A stretch of 19,544 nt of DNA from SOKP01 sp048887165 (GCA_048887165.1 JBHLJZ010000067.1:1-19544), one strand, 5' to 3'. Shown: positions 1 to 9,336, numbered from the stretch's first letter. The notes: generated from the letters alone by a model not told the origin. Numbers and translations are program-made.

Positions 1-3000
1 AGAAATAAAAGATAAAAGTTAGTAACAAGAAAACCAGTGCCCAATACAGAAAGGAAATTAGTCTATGTCTTTTAAATGGTCTAAATAAAAATCCAATAAA
101 TATTGTGAAAATGAGGGAAGAAATCGATGAATTTAATGGTAAATTAGGCTGGATAAAATACTCTAAAATAAAAAAGGAATCTATAGATAAAATTGTTCCA
201 AAACATACTAAACTAAAAGAAATGATTTTCTTTCTAATCTCCTTCTTAATTGAGTTAACAGAATAATCTATAATAGAAAATAAAAGCACTAATCCAGAAG
301 TAAGTAAAATAAGATGGAAATTATTTAATAAATCATAACTTAGAAAATAGAGTGGCCAAGTAATGATATCAAGATAAAATGTCATAACCAAAGCATTTCT
401 AATCTTCATTTTCTTTAATTCTACAATTTTCCAGAATTCTAGTATTTTAAAAAGATATAAGAATTCGAATAAAAGAAGTAAAACAATTACTGGCATAATC
501 CTGATTGAAAAAAGCGAGATCCAGCTTATAAAATAAAGTATTGAGAATCCAAGAATAAAAATAAAAGAAAGAATTATAAGATAATTCGAAATTTTACCCA
601 GAAATTTTAACAAACTTTTATCAATTACCGTTAGTATATGAATGGTAATACTTAGGACTAGCATCAAAAGTGGTAGCTCTAAATTCAATTGTATAAGAAA
701 TTGTGAGAATATATTCAATAAACTTATATAAAAAGCAATTCCGATTACTCTTTGCCTATAATCTCTCCACTTAATTAGAACATCTTTTTTCTCCGCATTA
801 AATTTTGTTCGCATTTTGTAGTATGAATAATTTGTATAAAATTGAAGTAAAACAAAAAGGATAATTGCACCACTTTGGAAAATTAAATTTCCTAATGAAA
901 ATTGTAATAATATTAGGAATAGCGACCATGTGAAATTAAAATAACTGATGGTATGAACAAAAAACATATATTTCTTATCAATTTTCTTTATTGTACCAAT
1001 TTCTAATAAACTAATGAAACATAAGATTATTTGTGAGCCTAAGAAGCTTTCATATAATCCAAAGTAAAGGTTAAATAATCCATAAAACAATAAAGTAACT
1101 TCTATATATGCTATAAATATCAAAATAGAAACAATTTTGTTGAAAACATTAATATTTATTCTCTCTGAGTACTTATTTTTGATCGAATAGATAGGGTAAA
1201 AAATTAATATCGTTTCAATGATTGCCATCAACAAAAGACTGAAAATGTTAAGGAAGTTAAAAACTAGAAGTATATTCAATAAATAAATTACAATCGAAAT
1301 TTGGAGTACAACAAATATTAGTAGGTGTATTGGAACAATTAACCTTTTATTTACTCTTTTTACTATATAAACATCACATAATGTCAGAATAAACAGAATG
1401 CCACAAGATATTAAGATACTCTCAATAAAATCAAGGCTAATTGATTCTGCTATTAATCCATATGTTACATAAAATATTTCAAAATAGAGCGTAATTCCTA
1501 TAATAGAATTGATTTTGTTTACTTTAGATTCTAAATTTTTAATATCAATTACTACACCAGAAGATTTAATATATCTTAAACTGAACAATACAAGGATCGA
1601 CCAAATTATAAGAAATTCAAAAATTCGAACTAGAATTGAAAACCTGCTAAGTAATGCAATTAATAAAGAAAAATACGTTGAATTTAAGATAAAACATATT
1701 AAGTTTAAAATCTTAATTTGATTTTTATCACTGAAAAAACCCCTTAATTCTTCATCTTCAGATTTATCAGTCTTTTCGGTTGCGGGATTAAATGCATTTA
1801 TTAAAATTTGAAAAATACCTGTATACATAAAGAAACCTAATAAGATTAAAATAATAAAAGGTTGAAATAATGGGAAAATGAAAAAAACTTGTAAACATAA
1901 GAAAGCAATAGGGATAGGGTAGAAATACCACATAATAAATCTGTATTCTTTTACAATTGAATAGATGAAGGCAATATTTATAGCTGTTAAAAGCGTTAAA
2001 GCAATGAAGATAAAATTAGGAAAAACATTAAAAATCAAAAAGAATAATGAAAAGGAAGTTCCAATGGATAAAAATGCTATAGGAATAATTTTTTTAATAG
2101 GAGTTATCATTTTAAAACGATTAAAAACATAAAAACTTCCTCCAAAAACAGTTATCGCAAGGAAAGTAGCAATTACTAGATTTTCTGGGATCAATATAAA
2201 TGTGAAAAATGTAAGGAGTGAAAAATTTAAGGTAAGAATAATAGAAATTAAGAAATTTATGATTTTTTTGTTTAATTTGAAAATTCTAGAAGAAAATAGA
2301 CTTAAACCAATTATTATCAACGCTAAATTGATTGAAATAGGTATATTTAAAATTATTCTATAGATTAAATTAAAAATTATCAAATAAATACCTGAAATTG
2401 AAACGAAATAAGAGCAAATCAAAATTACACCCTTTTGAGCTTTCAAATTTGGAAAAAATGAAATTATAATGAAATGAAATCCCGCAGCAAAGAGAACTAA
2501 TGAGAAATTAAATTCAAAAGGGATTTGAATATCCGCTAATAGAATAAAAAGGAAAGAAACATTGATAAAGCTGGAAATTATCCACAATAATGTCAATATT
2601 TTCCAGAATTTCATTTTATATAAAATTGGCATCAATAGTAATATCGCAAAAACACTGAATAGAATATTAGTTAATAGAAGATTTTCTACAAATAAATTCT
2701 GGCTAAACCAATATATTAGGAATAAACTTAATCCCCATACAAAAAATAACACTAAAGCAAAATTCTTCTTAATCCAAGTGTACCAAAATGGTAATGACAG
2801 TAAGATGGATATTACAAGAGTTATAAGAAACGATCCATTTATCTCTAATATCCCAAATAACGATAAAGCGTTAGTATAAATATCTAAACCAGATAAACTT
2901 TCATATATTATCAGAAAATTTACTATAGGAAAGAAAATCCATATTCTCCATCCTGTCTGCCAAATTGCCCAAGATATCTTCCATTGGTATATTCCAATTG

Positions 3001-6000
3001 AAAGATAATAAAGAAAAATACCTATATTCAATGAAATAATAAAAATGACTGGTTCCCAAACAGATAAGGAAAAAGCTGCAATTATTAGAAAATATACAAA
3101 TATTGGAAAGGAAATTGTATTCAAAGTTAAAACTATGTAAAAGGCTCTCTTCCTAAAAACAGGGGGAGATTTATTATATAATGAGACAAAAGCTAACCCT
3201 GTTATTGTTAATGTCAAAGTAAAACTGAGAATTGGATTAAATTCAATAAATAATGAATTATTAAAAAATACAGCATAAGATAGATAACTAATGAGATCGA
3301 AAATGAATAAGAGAATGCTAGGTCTTATAAACCATTTATATTTTTCATCACCTTTATTGTAAAAAAAGTTACCTACCAAAGCAAGAAAAATCAATAATGA
3401 AATAGTGAAGTTATAGAAAACTGGAAATGCAGGATAGAATATTAAGATTGATAGGAACGATTGAATAGAAACAAGTGCATAAAGTGAAAACTTTTCAACA
3501 TTATTATTTCTCTTTAGATTCATAAGTATAGATGAAAACAAGATTGAAATCATTATTCCTATAATTAAAGAAACGTGAAGCCAAAAAGGGATAACCATAA
3601 AAAGATTATTTATCAATATGATTGAATTAATATAAATTATATAGCCTAGTAAGCAATAACAAATTGATCGAATAATAATATTCCTATTTCGGCGGTATAG
3701 AAATAAAATATAGATAATTAACAATAAAAATATAAAAAATCCTGAAATCAAATAGAAAAAAGCTCCTAGAAGTATAATTATGAAAAGAAAGAAGGGGTAA
3801 ACCCTGAATTCATTTATAATTCCACTAATTTCATTGAATCTTATAATATATGAATTTGTCAGTAAAAAAATTATAGAGGCTACTAGTAATATTAATAAGA
3901 TTTGATTATCATAAAATAAAGGTTGATTTAGCATAAAATTCCAATAAAATTCGATGAAAGGTAGGATGATTGATACAAAAAATATTAAACCAGAGAATTT
4001 AATAAACTTTTCTTGAGAAATTTCCAAAACTATGAACCTTTGCTTAGAAAAATATAATGTAATAGGGCTCAAACTCGCAAAGATTAAAGTAATTAATAAG
4101 ATGTGATTTAGAATCGAAATTTCAAAAGGATATACTACAAATATAAAAATTATTATCGTTTTAATGCCTAACCATAATAATAACTCTAAATTTTCAATCA
4201 ATTTTTCAAATTCTAATCTTATAGCTGAATTAAAGACGATTAATAAAGCTAAAAATATAAGCAAAAATAATCCTATATTACAAATTACGATAATTATATT
4301 GAAATCCGATGGGAAAAGTAAAGGAAGGAAATTGATTGGCTGGATTAATGTAAATAATATAGTCGAAATTGATATAATGATGCCTATGATACTTAAATTC
4401 TTATTAAATTCATAAATTTTATAGATTTTATAAAAATCATATTTACTTTTTCTATATTCAAATACTCTTTGTTTTAAATCTTCAATTTGATATAAATTAA
4501 AAAGGTTTAGTATAAAAAATGTTAAAGAAGCGCTTCCAATTATAAAAATTTTAAACCAGAAGTTAGTTGAACTTAGAATATACAAACTTAATTTCCAATA
4601 AACTAATATACAAACAGTAAACCAATTTATAATTTGAAAAAATTTGAGTTTTATAAGAAAAAGCTCTCGCATCTTTAAATAATCCGAAATAAAACCTAAA
4701 AATTTAAGAAAGCCAAGCACAAACAATGATGTGATAATAATAAGTACTAGAAGATCTACAGAAAATCCTAATTTAGTGAATTCCATAGCAAATATTGATG
4801 GAATTAATATAATACAACCCCAAATAAAAAATGTGTTTACAATTAGAATTTTCCTTATAAATTTTGGATTGAAATACTCTTTCGTATAAGAGAAAAATAA
4901 AGGAATAAAAAGAAATCCAGAAGCTGCCATTGAAGGTAAAAGTAACGCATAAAAACTACCAAACAAAAATTTAAACGGATAGTAAAATAGGACAGTTCCT
5001 GCTACTATAAATTCGATAATAGTTTGAATTTTTAAAATTCTTTTAAGGTTCTTAATTTTAATAATGAAATTTTTTACTAACAAATATAAGAATCCTAAAA
5101 TTCCATATAAGATGAATATTGTACCATTTATAACCGAAAAGATTTCAATTATAATTCCAAATTTAATTAACTCCAAGCTTATTATCGTTGGAATTAATAG
5201 TAATGAAAATGAAAAAATCAAACTGTTGATTATCAATAAATTCTTGAATAATCTTGGTGATTTTATTCTATTTTTGATGTAAAGTATCGGAAGGTAGAAA
5301 AAAAGACTTGAAAATAATATAGGAATTACGATTGCATAATAAGTATTAATTGTATAAGTATAGAGAAAGTAAAATATTAGAAATGCGGTAGATATTAGAG
5401 ATATCTCATTTAATAGATTAACCAATGATTTAGAGATTAATCTGTCTATAAGAAATACGTTACTAAAAAGTGTGAAGAGAACTAAAGAAAGGTAAGCGGA
5501 AATGACAAGATTGTTGATAAACGGGAATCTACTAAACAAGTTAAAAAATAAAAAGAATAGTAGTCCAAAAAACTCTAAAAAGATAAAATAAGAATTAACT
5601 AGTGTAAAAGTTGTTAGTGTATTTTCTCCTACCTTTCCTATTTTCAATCCAAATTTCAAAATAATATAAGAAAATATTGAAAGAAATAATAAATCTAATA
5701 TAACAAATATTCCATTTGAATAGAAATTTGTAATTATGGAGAAAAATATTGAAAATATTAAGAACCAGAATGAATAATAGCTATATACTTTACTTTCCCT
5801 TGATGAGAAAACTCGAATAACAAAATTAATAAAAATAAATATTAGGAATAATATTGGAAATAAAATTAAGAGTGTTATAGAATTTCTTAAAAAGATTTCA
5901 AAACTCTTGGTAAAATATTGTTTATAACTAACTAATCCGTAGGAAATAAAAATAATTAGTATGAAATTTAAATTTAAAATCCTACGTAAATTCTTCCACG

Positions 6001-6592
6001 GATTTTTATAAAAATAAACAGCATATAAATAATAAAAAGAAAGTAATAATATGCTTAGGATGAAAACCGAATGTAGTATAATATTGGAAAACGCTATAAC
6101 AATAGGATCTACTGTGAAGTTTATATAATCAAAAGTAATTGTTGGAAAGAACGAGTATGCAAGTACAAAAAAGGTAGAAACTGCAAGAATATGTTGCAAT
6201 ATTAATATATTTTCTTTGACAAAATATTCTTTCTTTAAAAGGATCTGAAGAGTAATGAATAAAAATATGTTAAAAATAATAACTTGAATGTTTAATGAAA
6301 TATAATAAAAAGCAACTGGTAATATCCAAAAGGATATTGAAGCGAAAATTGCTATAATATTAGTCAAATAAAGATACTTACTATACTTTTTTGGGCAATA
6401 ACCCGCCTTTTGTTCAAATAAAGTTATTATAATTATAATAGGTAGGATAAAAAGAATAATTAATGGTTGATTGATTAAAAGAGAAAATAAAATAATAAAA
6501 GCTATAAACAATATTGAGATTAATGCATTATATTTATGATATTTAGTATCTAATAATTGTATTGTTTCCTCACTATTATTTTCCGACTCCAC
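1..6592 (-). CDS. Giant polytopic membrane protein, at least 2197 residues, C-terminus beyond the window
   Basis: I followed this frame codon by codon from 6592 to base 2 and found no stop, although in DNA this AT-rich a random frame should stop every dozen or so codons. The start is taken as GTG at 6592-6590. It is the first start after an in-frame TAG, and GAGGT lies nine bases upstream inside the end of the preceding gene. The first 21 residues are hydrophilic (ESENNSEETIQLLDTKYHKY). After that the protein is almost entirely Ile/Leu/Phe/Tyr/Ser/Asn-rich helices, about 70 counted by eye. They occur as hairpins: a short Lys/Arg loop, helix, short polar loop, helix, then the next basic loop, with a mean period near 63 residues. 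Only two longer polar insertions stand out, at residues 698-733 (Lys/Tyr/Glu-rich) and 1603-1625 (acidic). No catalytic domain, signal peptide or soluble domain is visible. The family is not recognised; a scaffold, channel or transporter role would be guesswork. The 17-nt overlap suggests translational coupling to the upstream gene. Confidence 0.88.
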   Translation of the reverse strand, partial: MESENNSEETIQLLDTKYHKYNALISILFIAFIILFSLLINQPLIILFILPIIIIITLFEQKAGYCPKKYSKYLYLTNIIAIFASISFWILPVAFYYISLNIQVIIFNIFLFITLQILLKKEYFVKENILILQHILAVSTFFVLAYSFFPTITFDYINFTVDPIVIAFSNIILHSVFILSILLLSFYYLYAVYFYKNPWKNLRRILNLNFILIIFISYGLVSYKQYFTKSFEIFLRNSITLLILFPILFLIFIFINFVIRVFSSRESKVYSYYSFWFLIFSIFFSIITNFYSNGIFVILDLLFLSIFSYIILKFGLKIGKVGENTLTTFTLVNSYFIFLEFFGLLFFLFFNLFSRFPFINNLVISAYLSLVLFTLFSNVFLIDRLISKSLVNLLNEISLISTAFLIFYFLYTYTINTYYAIVIPILFSSLFFYLPILYIKNRIKSPRLFKNLLIINSLIFSFSLLLIPTIISLELIKFGIIIEIFSVINGTIFILYGILGFLYLLVKNFIIKIKNLKRILKIQTIIEFIVAGTVLFYYPFKFLFGSFYALLLPSMAASGFLFIPLFFSYTKEYFNPKFIRKILIVNTFFIWGCIILIPSIFAMEFTKLGFSVDLLVLIIITSLFVLGFLKFLGFISDYLKMRELFLIKLKFFQIINWFTVCILVYWKLSLYILSSTNFWFKIFIIGSASLTFFILNLFNLYQIEDLKQRVFEYRKSKYDFYKIYKIYEFNKNLSIIGIIISISTILFTLIQPINFLPLLFPSDFNIIIVICNIGLFLLIFLALLIVFNSAIRLEFEKLIENLELLLWLGIKTIIIFIFVVYPFEISILNHILLITLIFASLSPITLYFSKQRFIVLEISQEKFIKFSGLIFFVSIILPFIEFYWNFMLNQPLFYDNQILLILLVASIIFLLTNSYIIRFNEISGIINEFRVYPFFLFIIILLGAFFYLISGFFIFLLLIIYILFLYRRNRNIIIRSICYCLLGYIIYINSIILINNLFMVIPFWLHVSLIIGIMISILFSSILMNLKRNNNVEKFSLYALVSIQSFLSILIFYPAFPVFYNFTISLLIFLALVGNFFYNKGDEKYKWFIRPSILLFIFDLISYLSYAVFFNNSLFIEFNPILSFTLTLTITGLAFVSLYNKSPPVFRKRAFYIVLTLNTISFPIFVYFLIIAAFSLSVWEPVIFIISLNIGIFLYYLSIGIYQWKISWAIWQTGWRIWIFFPIVNFLIIYESLSGLDIYTNALSLFGILEINGSFLITLVISILLSLPFWYTWIKKNFALVLFFVWGLSLFLIYWFSQNLFVENLLLTNILFSVFAILLLMPILYKMKFWKILTLLWIISSFINVSFLFILLADIQIPFEFNFSLVLFAAGFHFIIISFFPNLKAQKGVILICSYFVSISGIYLIIFNLIYRIILNIPISINLALIIIGLSLFSSRIFKLNKKIINFLISIILTLNFSLLTFFTFILIPENLVIATFLAITVFGGSFYVFNRFKMITPIKKIIPIAFLSIGTSFSLFFLIFNVFPNFIFIALTLLTAINIAFIYSIVKEYRFIMWYFYPIPIAFLCLQVFFIFPLFQPFIILILLGFFMYTGIFQILINAFNPATEKTDKSEDEELRGFFSDKNQIKILNLICFILNSTYFSLLIALLSRFSILVRIFEFLIIWSILVLFSLRYIKSSGVVIDIKNLESKVNKINSIIGITLYFEIFYVTYGLIAESISLDFIESILISCGILFILTLCDVYIVKRVNKRLIVPIHLLIFVVLQISIVIYLLNILLVFNFLNIFSLLLMAIIETILIFYPIYSIKNKYSERININVFNKIVSILIFIAYIEVTLLFYGLFNLYFGLYESFLGSQIILCFISLLEIGTIKKIDKKYMFFVHTISYFNFTWSLFLILLQFSLGNLIFQSGAIILFVLLQFYTNYSYYKMRTKFNAEKKDVLIKWRDYRQRVIGIAFYISLLNIFSQFLIQLNLELPLLMLVLSITIHILTVIDKSLLKFLGKISNYLIILSFIFILGFSILYFISWISLFSIRIMPVIVLLLLFEFLYLFKILEFWKIVELKKMKIRNALVMTFYLDIITWPLYFLSYDLLNNFHLILLTSGLVLLFSIIDYSVNSIKKEIRKKIISFSLVCFGTILSIDSFFILEYFIQPNLPLNSSISSLIFTIFIGFLFRPFKRHRLISFLYWALVFLLLTFIFYF

Positions 6593-7526
6593 TTTTGTCT
6601 AACCTCATCAAGTATTTCTTAAAATTAATCAAAATATATATCCTGAATTTTAAATAAAATAAAATGAAAACGATTGATAAAAGTGAAGCATTGAACAGGC
6701 CAGAATAAGAATCACTTAATCCAATTATATTATAAATAATTATAATCACATATGGAATTTCAATTAATAAGATAAAAATTAAGCTTAATAGCGAAGTTGC
6801 AAATATCTGTTTGTATTTTGCCAATTCTTCTAAGAATGGTTTACCTTCTTGAATTGCTTTATCAATTCTTTTTCTCGATTTTTTAGTAGATATTAAAGTA
6901 TAAACATAAAAAATAAGATTCGTAAGTAAAGCAAAAAACCATGAAAGCCCAGTATAAAATGTATAAGATAAAAAGATAATATGCCCCACAAAATTAAGAG
7001 CAACAATAAAGTTATAAAATTGCTTTAATACTAGATTCAATCTTACAGCGTGTTTGAATTTACTTTCAGTAATATCAAAAAAATCGATAGGCTGAAAGTA
7101 ATAATAATAATAAACAATGTTGTATAGAACACAGAAAGATATTAGGGGAAGCAATTCAAATCTATATCCCTCAGGGGTAACAATCATAAATATAGGAGTA
7201 ACAATTAATGATAAAATAGTAATTAAAAAAACAATATGTATTCTTGCAATGGGATTATTTCTTTGATTCTTGAAGAATGGTTCTCTTCTGTACTTATCAT
7301 AAGATTTAAAGAAAAAAAGAACTGAGAAAATAAATGCAAGAACAGAAAAACCAATGGATAGAATTATATCTCTAATTATGAAATTAAATATAAAAAACCA
7401 GATTACAGAAATAATTGCAGGGACAATTATTAAATAAAAACAAAACCACCAAATTTTCCAGAGTAATTCTGTTGCTTTTTCAATTCTTTGCCCTGATTTT
7501 TGATTCACATGAGATTCCATGTTCAT
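6576..7526 (-). CDS. Eight-helix membrane protein, hairpin-repeat partner of the giant gene
   Basis: A 316-residue integral membrane protein of unknown function. The N-terminal 20 residues are polar, followed by about eight hydrophobic segments near residues 24-50, 53-74, 94-116, 124-143, 166-189, 193-213, 240-266 and 278-303. They form four hairpins separated by basic loops (KSYDKYRREPFFKNQR at 74-89, KKSRKR at 215-220, LINFKKYLMR at the end). This layout, including Asn residues inside the first helix of a hairpin (for example FYNFIVALNF), matches the style of the giant protein that follows. Its last 17 nt overlap the GTG start and Shine-Dalgarno of that gene, so the two are probably one operon. 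The start is ATG at 7526; a second ATG two codons later is equally possible, and I see no strong Shine-Dalgarno. It could be a separate subunit or the leading piece of a once continuous chain. Confidence 0.85.
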   Translation of the reverse strand: MNMESHVNQKSGQRIEKATELLWKIWWFCFYLIIVPAIISVIWFFIFNFIIRDIILSIGFSVLAFIFSVLFFFKSYDKYRREPFFKNQRNNPIARIHIVFLITILSLIVTPIFMIVTPEGYRFELLPLISFCVLYNIVYYYYYFQPIDFFDITESKFKHAVRLNLVLKQFYNFIVALNFVGHIIFLSYTFYTGLSWFFALLTNLIFYVYTLISTKKSRKRIDKAIQEGKPFLEELAKYKQIFATSLLSLIFILLIEIPYVIIIIYNIIGLSDSYSGLFNASLLSIVFILFYLKFRIYILINFKKYLMRLDKSGVGK

Positions 7527-7703
7527 ACATAAGTATATCTACTTAAAAAAATGTTATGCAATTTTCTCAGAATTTTCAGTAGCAAATTTAGGAATAATAA
7601 TAGTAAAAGATTTATTTTAGTGGTAAAATTTATAATTTACTGGTAAGAATAAAAGAGCTAAATAATTAATCAACTGAATTGAATAATCAAGTAAAAATTG
7701 TGA

Positions 7704-9026
7704 TTACTTAAACTTTGGTAAATAATCCTTTTGAAGTTCCACCATTTTACTTAAGATGTTTTCAGCCATATTAAAACTACCAACATTGGGATCAATTGCT
7801 AAAGATGCAATAGCAAGTTCTTTTGAGTTTTTTAATATTGCTTCAACGCATAAATCTTGAATAGTCGCTTCTATTCTTAATATGGCAGCAATGTTTTTAG
7901 GAATTTTTCCAAGTTTAATACCATGAACTCCAGTTCTATTAACAACAGCAGAACATTCAATTATTAAATCTTGAGGTAAATTTTCTATGATTCCATTATT
8001 AGGTACATTTACAGCTGATTCATAGGAATTTTTATCTTCTATTATTGATTCGATGATTGGAATCGCGCGCTCCCCACTGTTTTCTTTACGGAGCATACCC
8101 TTTTCAGGAAACTTACCTTCTCTTAATCTATTGTAATATTTCATAGTTTTTTGATAAATTTTCCGTCCTAATTTTTCAGTGCGATTAATCCAATCTATCA
8201 TGTCTTTACTCTTTGTAAATTCTTCAGCAAACTGTAGATATTCTCCTACGTGATTGTCTCCTCCATAACAAAACCATCCAAACCGTTTATAGATTTCAAA
8301 TGTCAATGTTGAAAAGTCAAACCTATGTTCATTTTCTTTAAAATAATCCATAACTCTTAAATTGAATTCTGGCATTAAATCCTTTCCCATTGCTCGATCT
8401 TCTAAACCTAATAAGAAAGCAAAGTGATTAAGTCCTCCTACCGTTAGTTTCAGGTGTTCTAATTTTTTCTTGAACATATGAACTAAATGTGCTTCCATAC
8501 CAGCAACTTCATGACATAACCCCACAAAGTTTAGACTTGGAGCAACTCTTTTAACTGCAAGGCAAACTCTAGCCATTGGATTCGAAAAATTAATGAAAAA
8601 CGCTTTAGGACAAACTTTTTCTACATCTTTAACAATATCCACAACTTGTGGAATAATTCTAAATGCATGGAATGTTCCACCTGGACCTCCACATTCTCCT
8701 AAAACCTGAGTAGATCCGAACATTCTTGGGATTTCATAATCTTGTCGCCATAATTTAAATCGGTCTCCTACTTCTATAGAGCTTATAATAAAATCTGCAT
8801 TTTTAAATGCTTTAGCGCGATTGGTAGTATAATCAATTTCAAATTTTTTATTCAAATTATCATTTTCAGCAGAGACCAGTTCATAAATTATTTTTAGATT
8901 TTTTTTGTCAATATCATGCAAAACAATACTAGATCCTTCCAGAAGATCACTATGAAAAAGATCGGTTAGTGTAGGTGGTCCAAATGAAGTACTTCCCGCT
9001 CCAACTAAGACAATTTTTTTATTCAT
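7704..9026 (-). CDS. Glycoside hydrolase family 4 enzyme (alpha-glucosidase/alpha-galactosidase type)
   Basis: A 440-residue cytoplasmic GH4 enzyme, normal length for the family. GH4 members cleave glycosides by an NAD+-dependent oxidation-elimination mechanism with a divalent metal, usually Mn2+. Visible landmarks are the N-terminal Rossmann loop VGAGSTSFGPP (residues 8-18), ECGGPGG (111-117), INFSNPM (145-151), GLCH with Cys171, GGLNHF with His201 and GDNHVGEY (256-263). Cys171 and His201 correspond to the metal ligands known from the Thermotoga alpha-glucosidase. The GLCH/GGLNH signature favours the alpha-glucosidase/alpha-galactosidase branch over the 6-phospho-glycosidases, but the exact sugar cannot be read from the sequence. 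No signal peptide is present. The gene stands alone on its strand with a TATA-like box about 50 bp upstream. Two carbohydrate-like MFS transporters elsewhere in the window could supply its substrate. The start at 9026 puts the Rossmann motif at the very N-terminus, as expected. Confidence 0.9.
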   Translation of the reverse strand: MNKKIVLVGAGSTSFGPPTLTDLFHSDLLEGSSIVLHDIDKKNLKIIYELVSAENDNLNKKFEIDYTTNRAKAFKNADFIISSIEVGDRFKLWRQDYEIPRMFGSTQVLGECGGPGGTFHAFRIIPQVVDIVKDVEKVCPKAFFINFSNPMARVCLAVKRVAPSLNFVGLCHEVAGMEAHLVHMFKKKLEHLKLTVGGLNHFAFLLGLEDRAMGKDLMPEFNLRVMDYFKENEHRFDFSTLTFEIYKRFGWFCYGGDNHVGEYLQFAEEFTKSKDMIDWINRTEKLGRKIYQKTMKYYNRLREGKFPEKGMLRKENSGERAIPIIESIIEDKNSYESAVNVPNNGIIENLPQDLIIECSAVVNRTGVHGIKLGKIPKNIAAILRIEATIQDLCVEAILKNSKELAIASLAIDPNVGSFNMAENILSKMVELQKDYLPKFK

Positions 9027-9072
9027 CTTTCATTCTCAGAAGTTTTTTAAAAGAAATAAATGTCTATATCTA

Positions 9073-9083
9073 ATTTTATAAAA
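9073..9083 (-). promoter_or_regulatory. Putative TATA box of the GH4 gene
   Basis: On the minus strand the sequence reads TTTTATAAAAT, centred about 52 bp upstream of the GH4 ATG. With the usual archaeal TATA-to-start distance of about 26 bp, transcription would begin near 9052 and give a leader of about 26 nt. This is inferred from sequence and spacing only; in AT-rich DNA such matches are common. Confidence 0.3.
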
Positions 9084-9146
9084 GTTTAATCGATTTAAAG
9101 CATTTTCACTGAAATTTTTACAAAAATGAATAATTCCTTGCCCAGA

Positions 9147-9166
9147 AATTCCAACAAGATGGAATT
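9147..9166. repeat. 7-bp hairpin with 6-nt loop
   Basis: AATTCCA (9147-9153) and TGGAATT (9160-9166) are perfect reverse complements around the loop ACAAGA. It could be an operator-like dyad or a weak RNA stem. It sits between the TATA box proposed for the GH4 gene and the larger hairpin to the right. Confidence 0.6.
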
Positions 9167-9180
9167 AATTACCCACAAGA

Positions 9181-9188
9181 TTTATAAG
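9181..9188 (+). promoter_or_regulatory. Putative TATA box of the hairpin RNA
   Basis: TTTATAAG preceded by the purine-rich ACAAGA resembles an archaeal BRE/TATA pair. Counting about 26 bp from its centre gives a start near 9210, just before the long hairpin at 9229. No open reading frame begins there, which is why I link it to a non-coding transcript. Evidence is positional only. Confidence 0.35.
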
Positions 9189-9207
9189 TTTACAATCTCT
9201 TAATTCT

Positions 9208-9336
9208 ACTAAGAATGAATTTTTCACAGCATAATACTACTATTACATGGGCTGGCTATAAGAGAGCCTTTATTATCCCAATTAAGAATGTAGTATTATG
9301 CAAGAGAGAATAAATCTTTAACTTCTCCTTTTTCTT
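9208..9336 (+). ncRNA. Candidate structured small RNA
   Basis: The candidate runs from the start expected downstream of the TATA-like box at 9181 to the T-run at 9329-9333. Its core is the hairpin at 9229-9301: a perfect 12-bp outer stem, a 4-bp middle helix TGGG/CCCA (9248-9251 with 9277-9280) and a 4-bp inner helix GGCT/AGCC (9254-9257 with 9265-9268) closing the loop ATAAGAG. Nested helices separated by internal loops resemble the general build of an archaeal H/ACA guide RNA. However, there is no ACA right after the lower stem, so I do not assign that class. It could instead be a regulatory element or a small inverted-repeat element. The ends are estimates. Confidence 0.35.
9229..9301. repeat. 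Perfect 12-bp inverted repeat enclosing nested helices
   Basis: GCATAATACTAC at 9229-9240 is the exact reverse complement of 9290-9301; all twelve pairs were checked base by base. The 49-nt interior contains two further short helices. It is the strongest dyad I found in the window. Confidence 0.85.

Noticed and set aside
1509..5282. Plus-strand frames of 70-105 codons in the left third (starting at 1509, 2562, 4164 and 5064)
   Set aside because: They lie antisense to the uninterrupted minus-strand giant gene, have no family resemblance and arise from its AT-rich codons; none has a convincing ribosome site.
9229..9301. H/ACA guide RNA or box C/D RNA assignment
   Set aside because: No ACA follows the lower stem at the expected place, and no proper C (RUGAUGA) plus D (CUGA) pair is present; kept only as an unclassified structured RNA.
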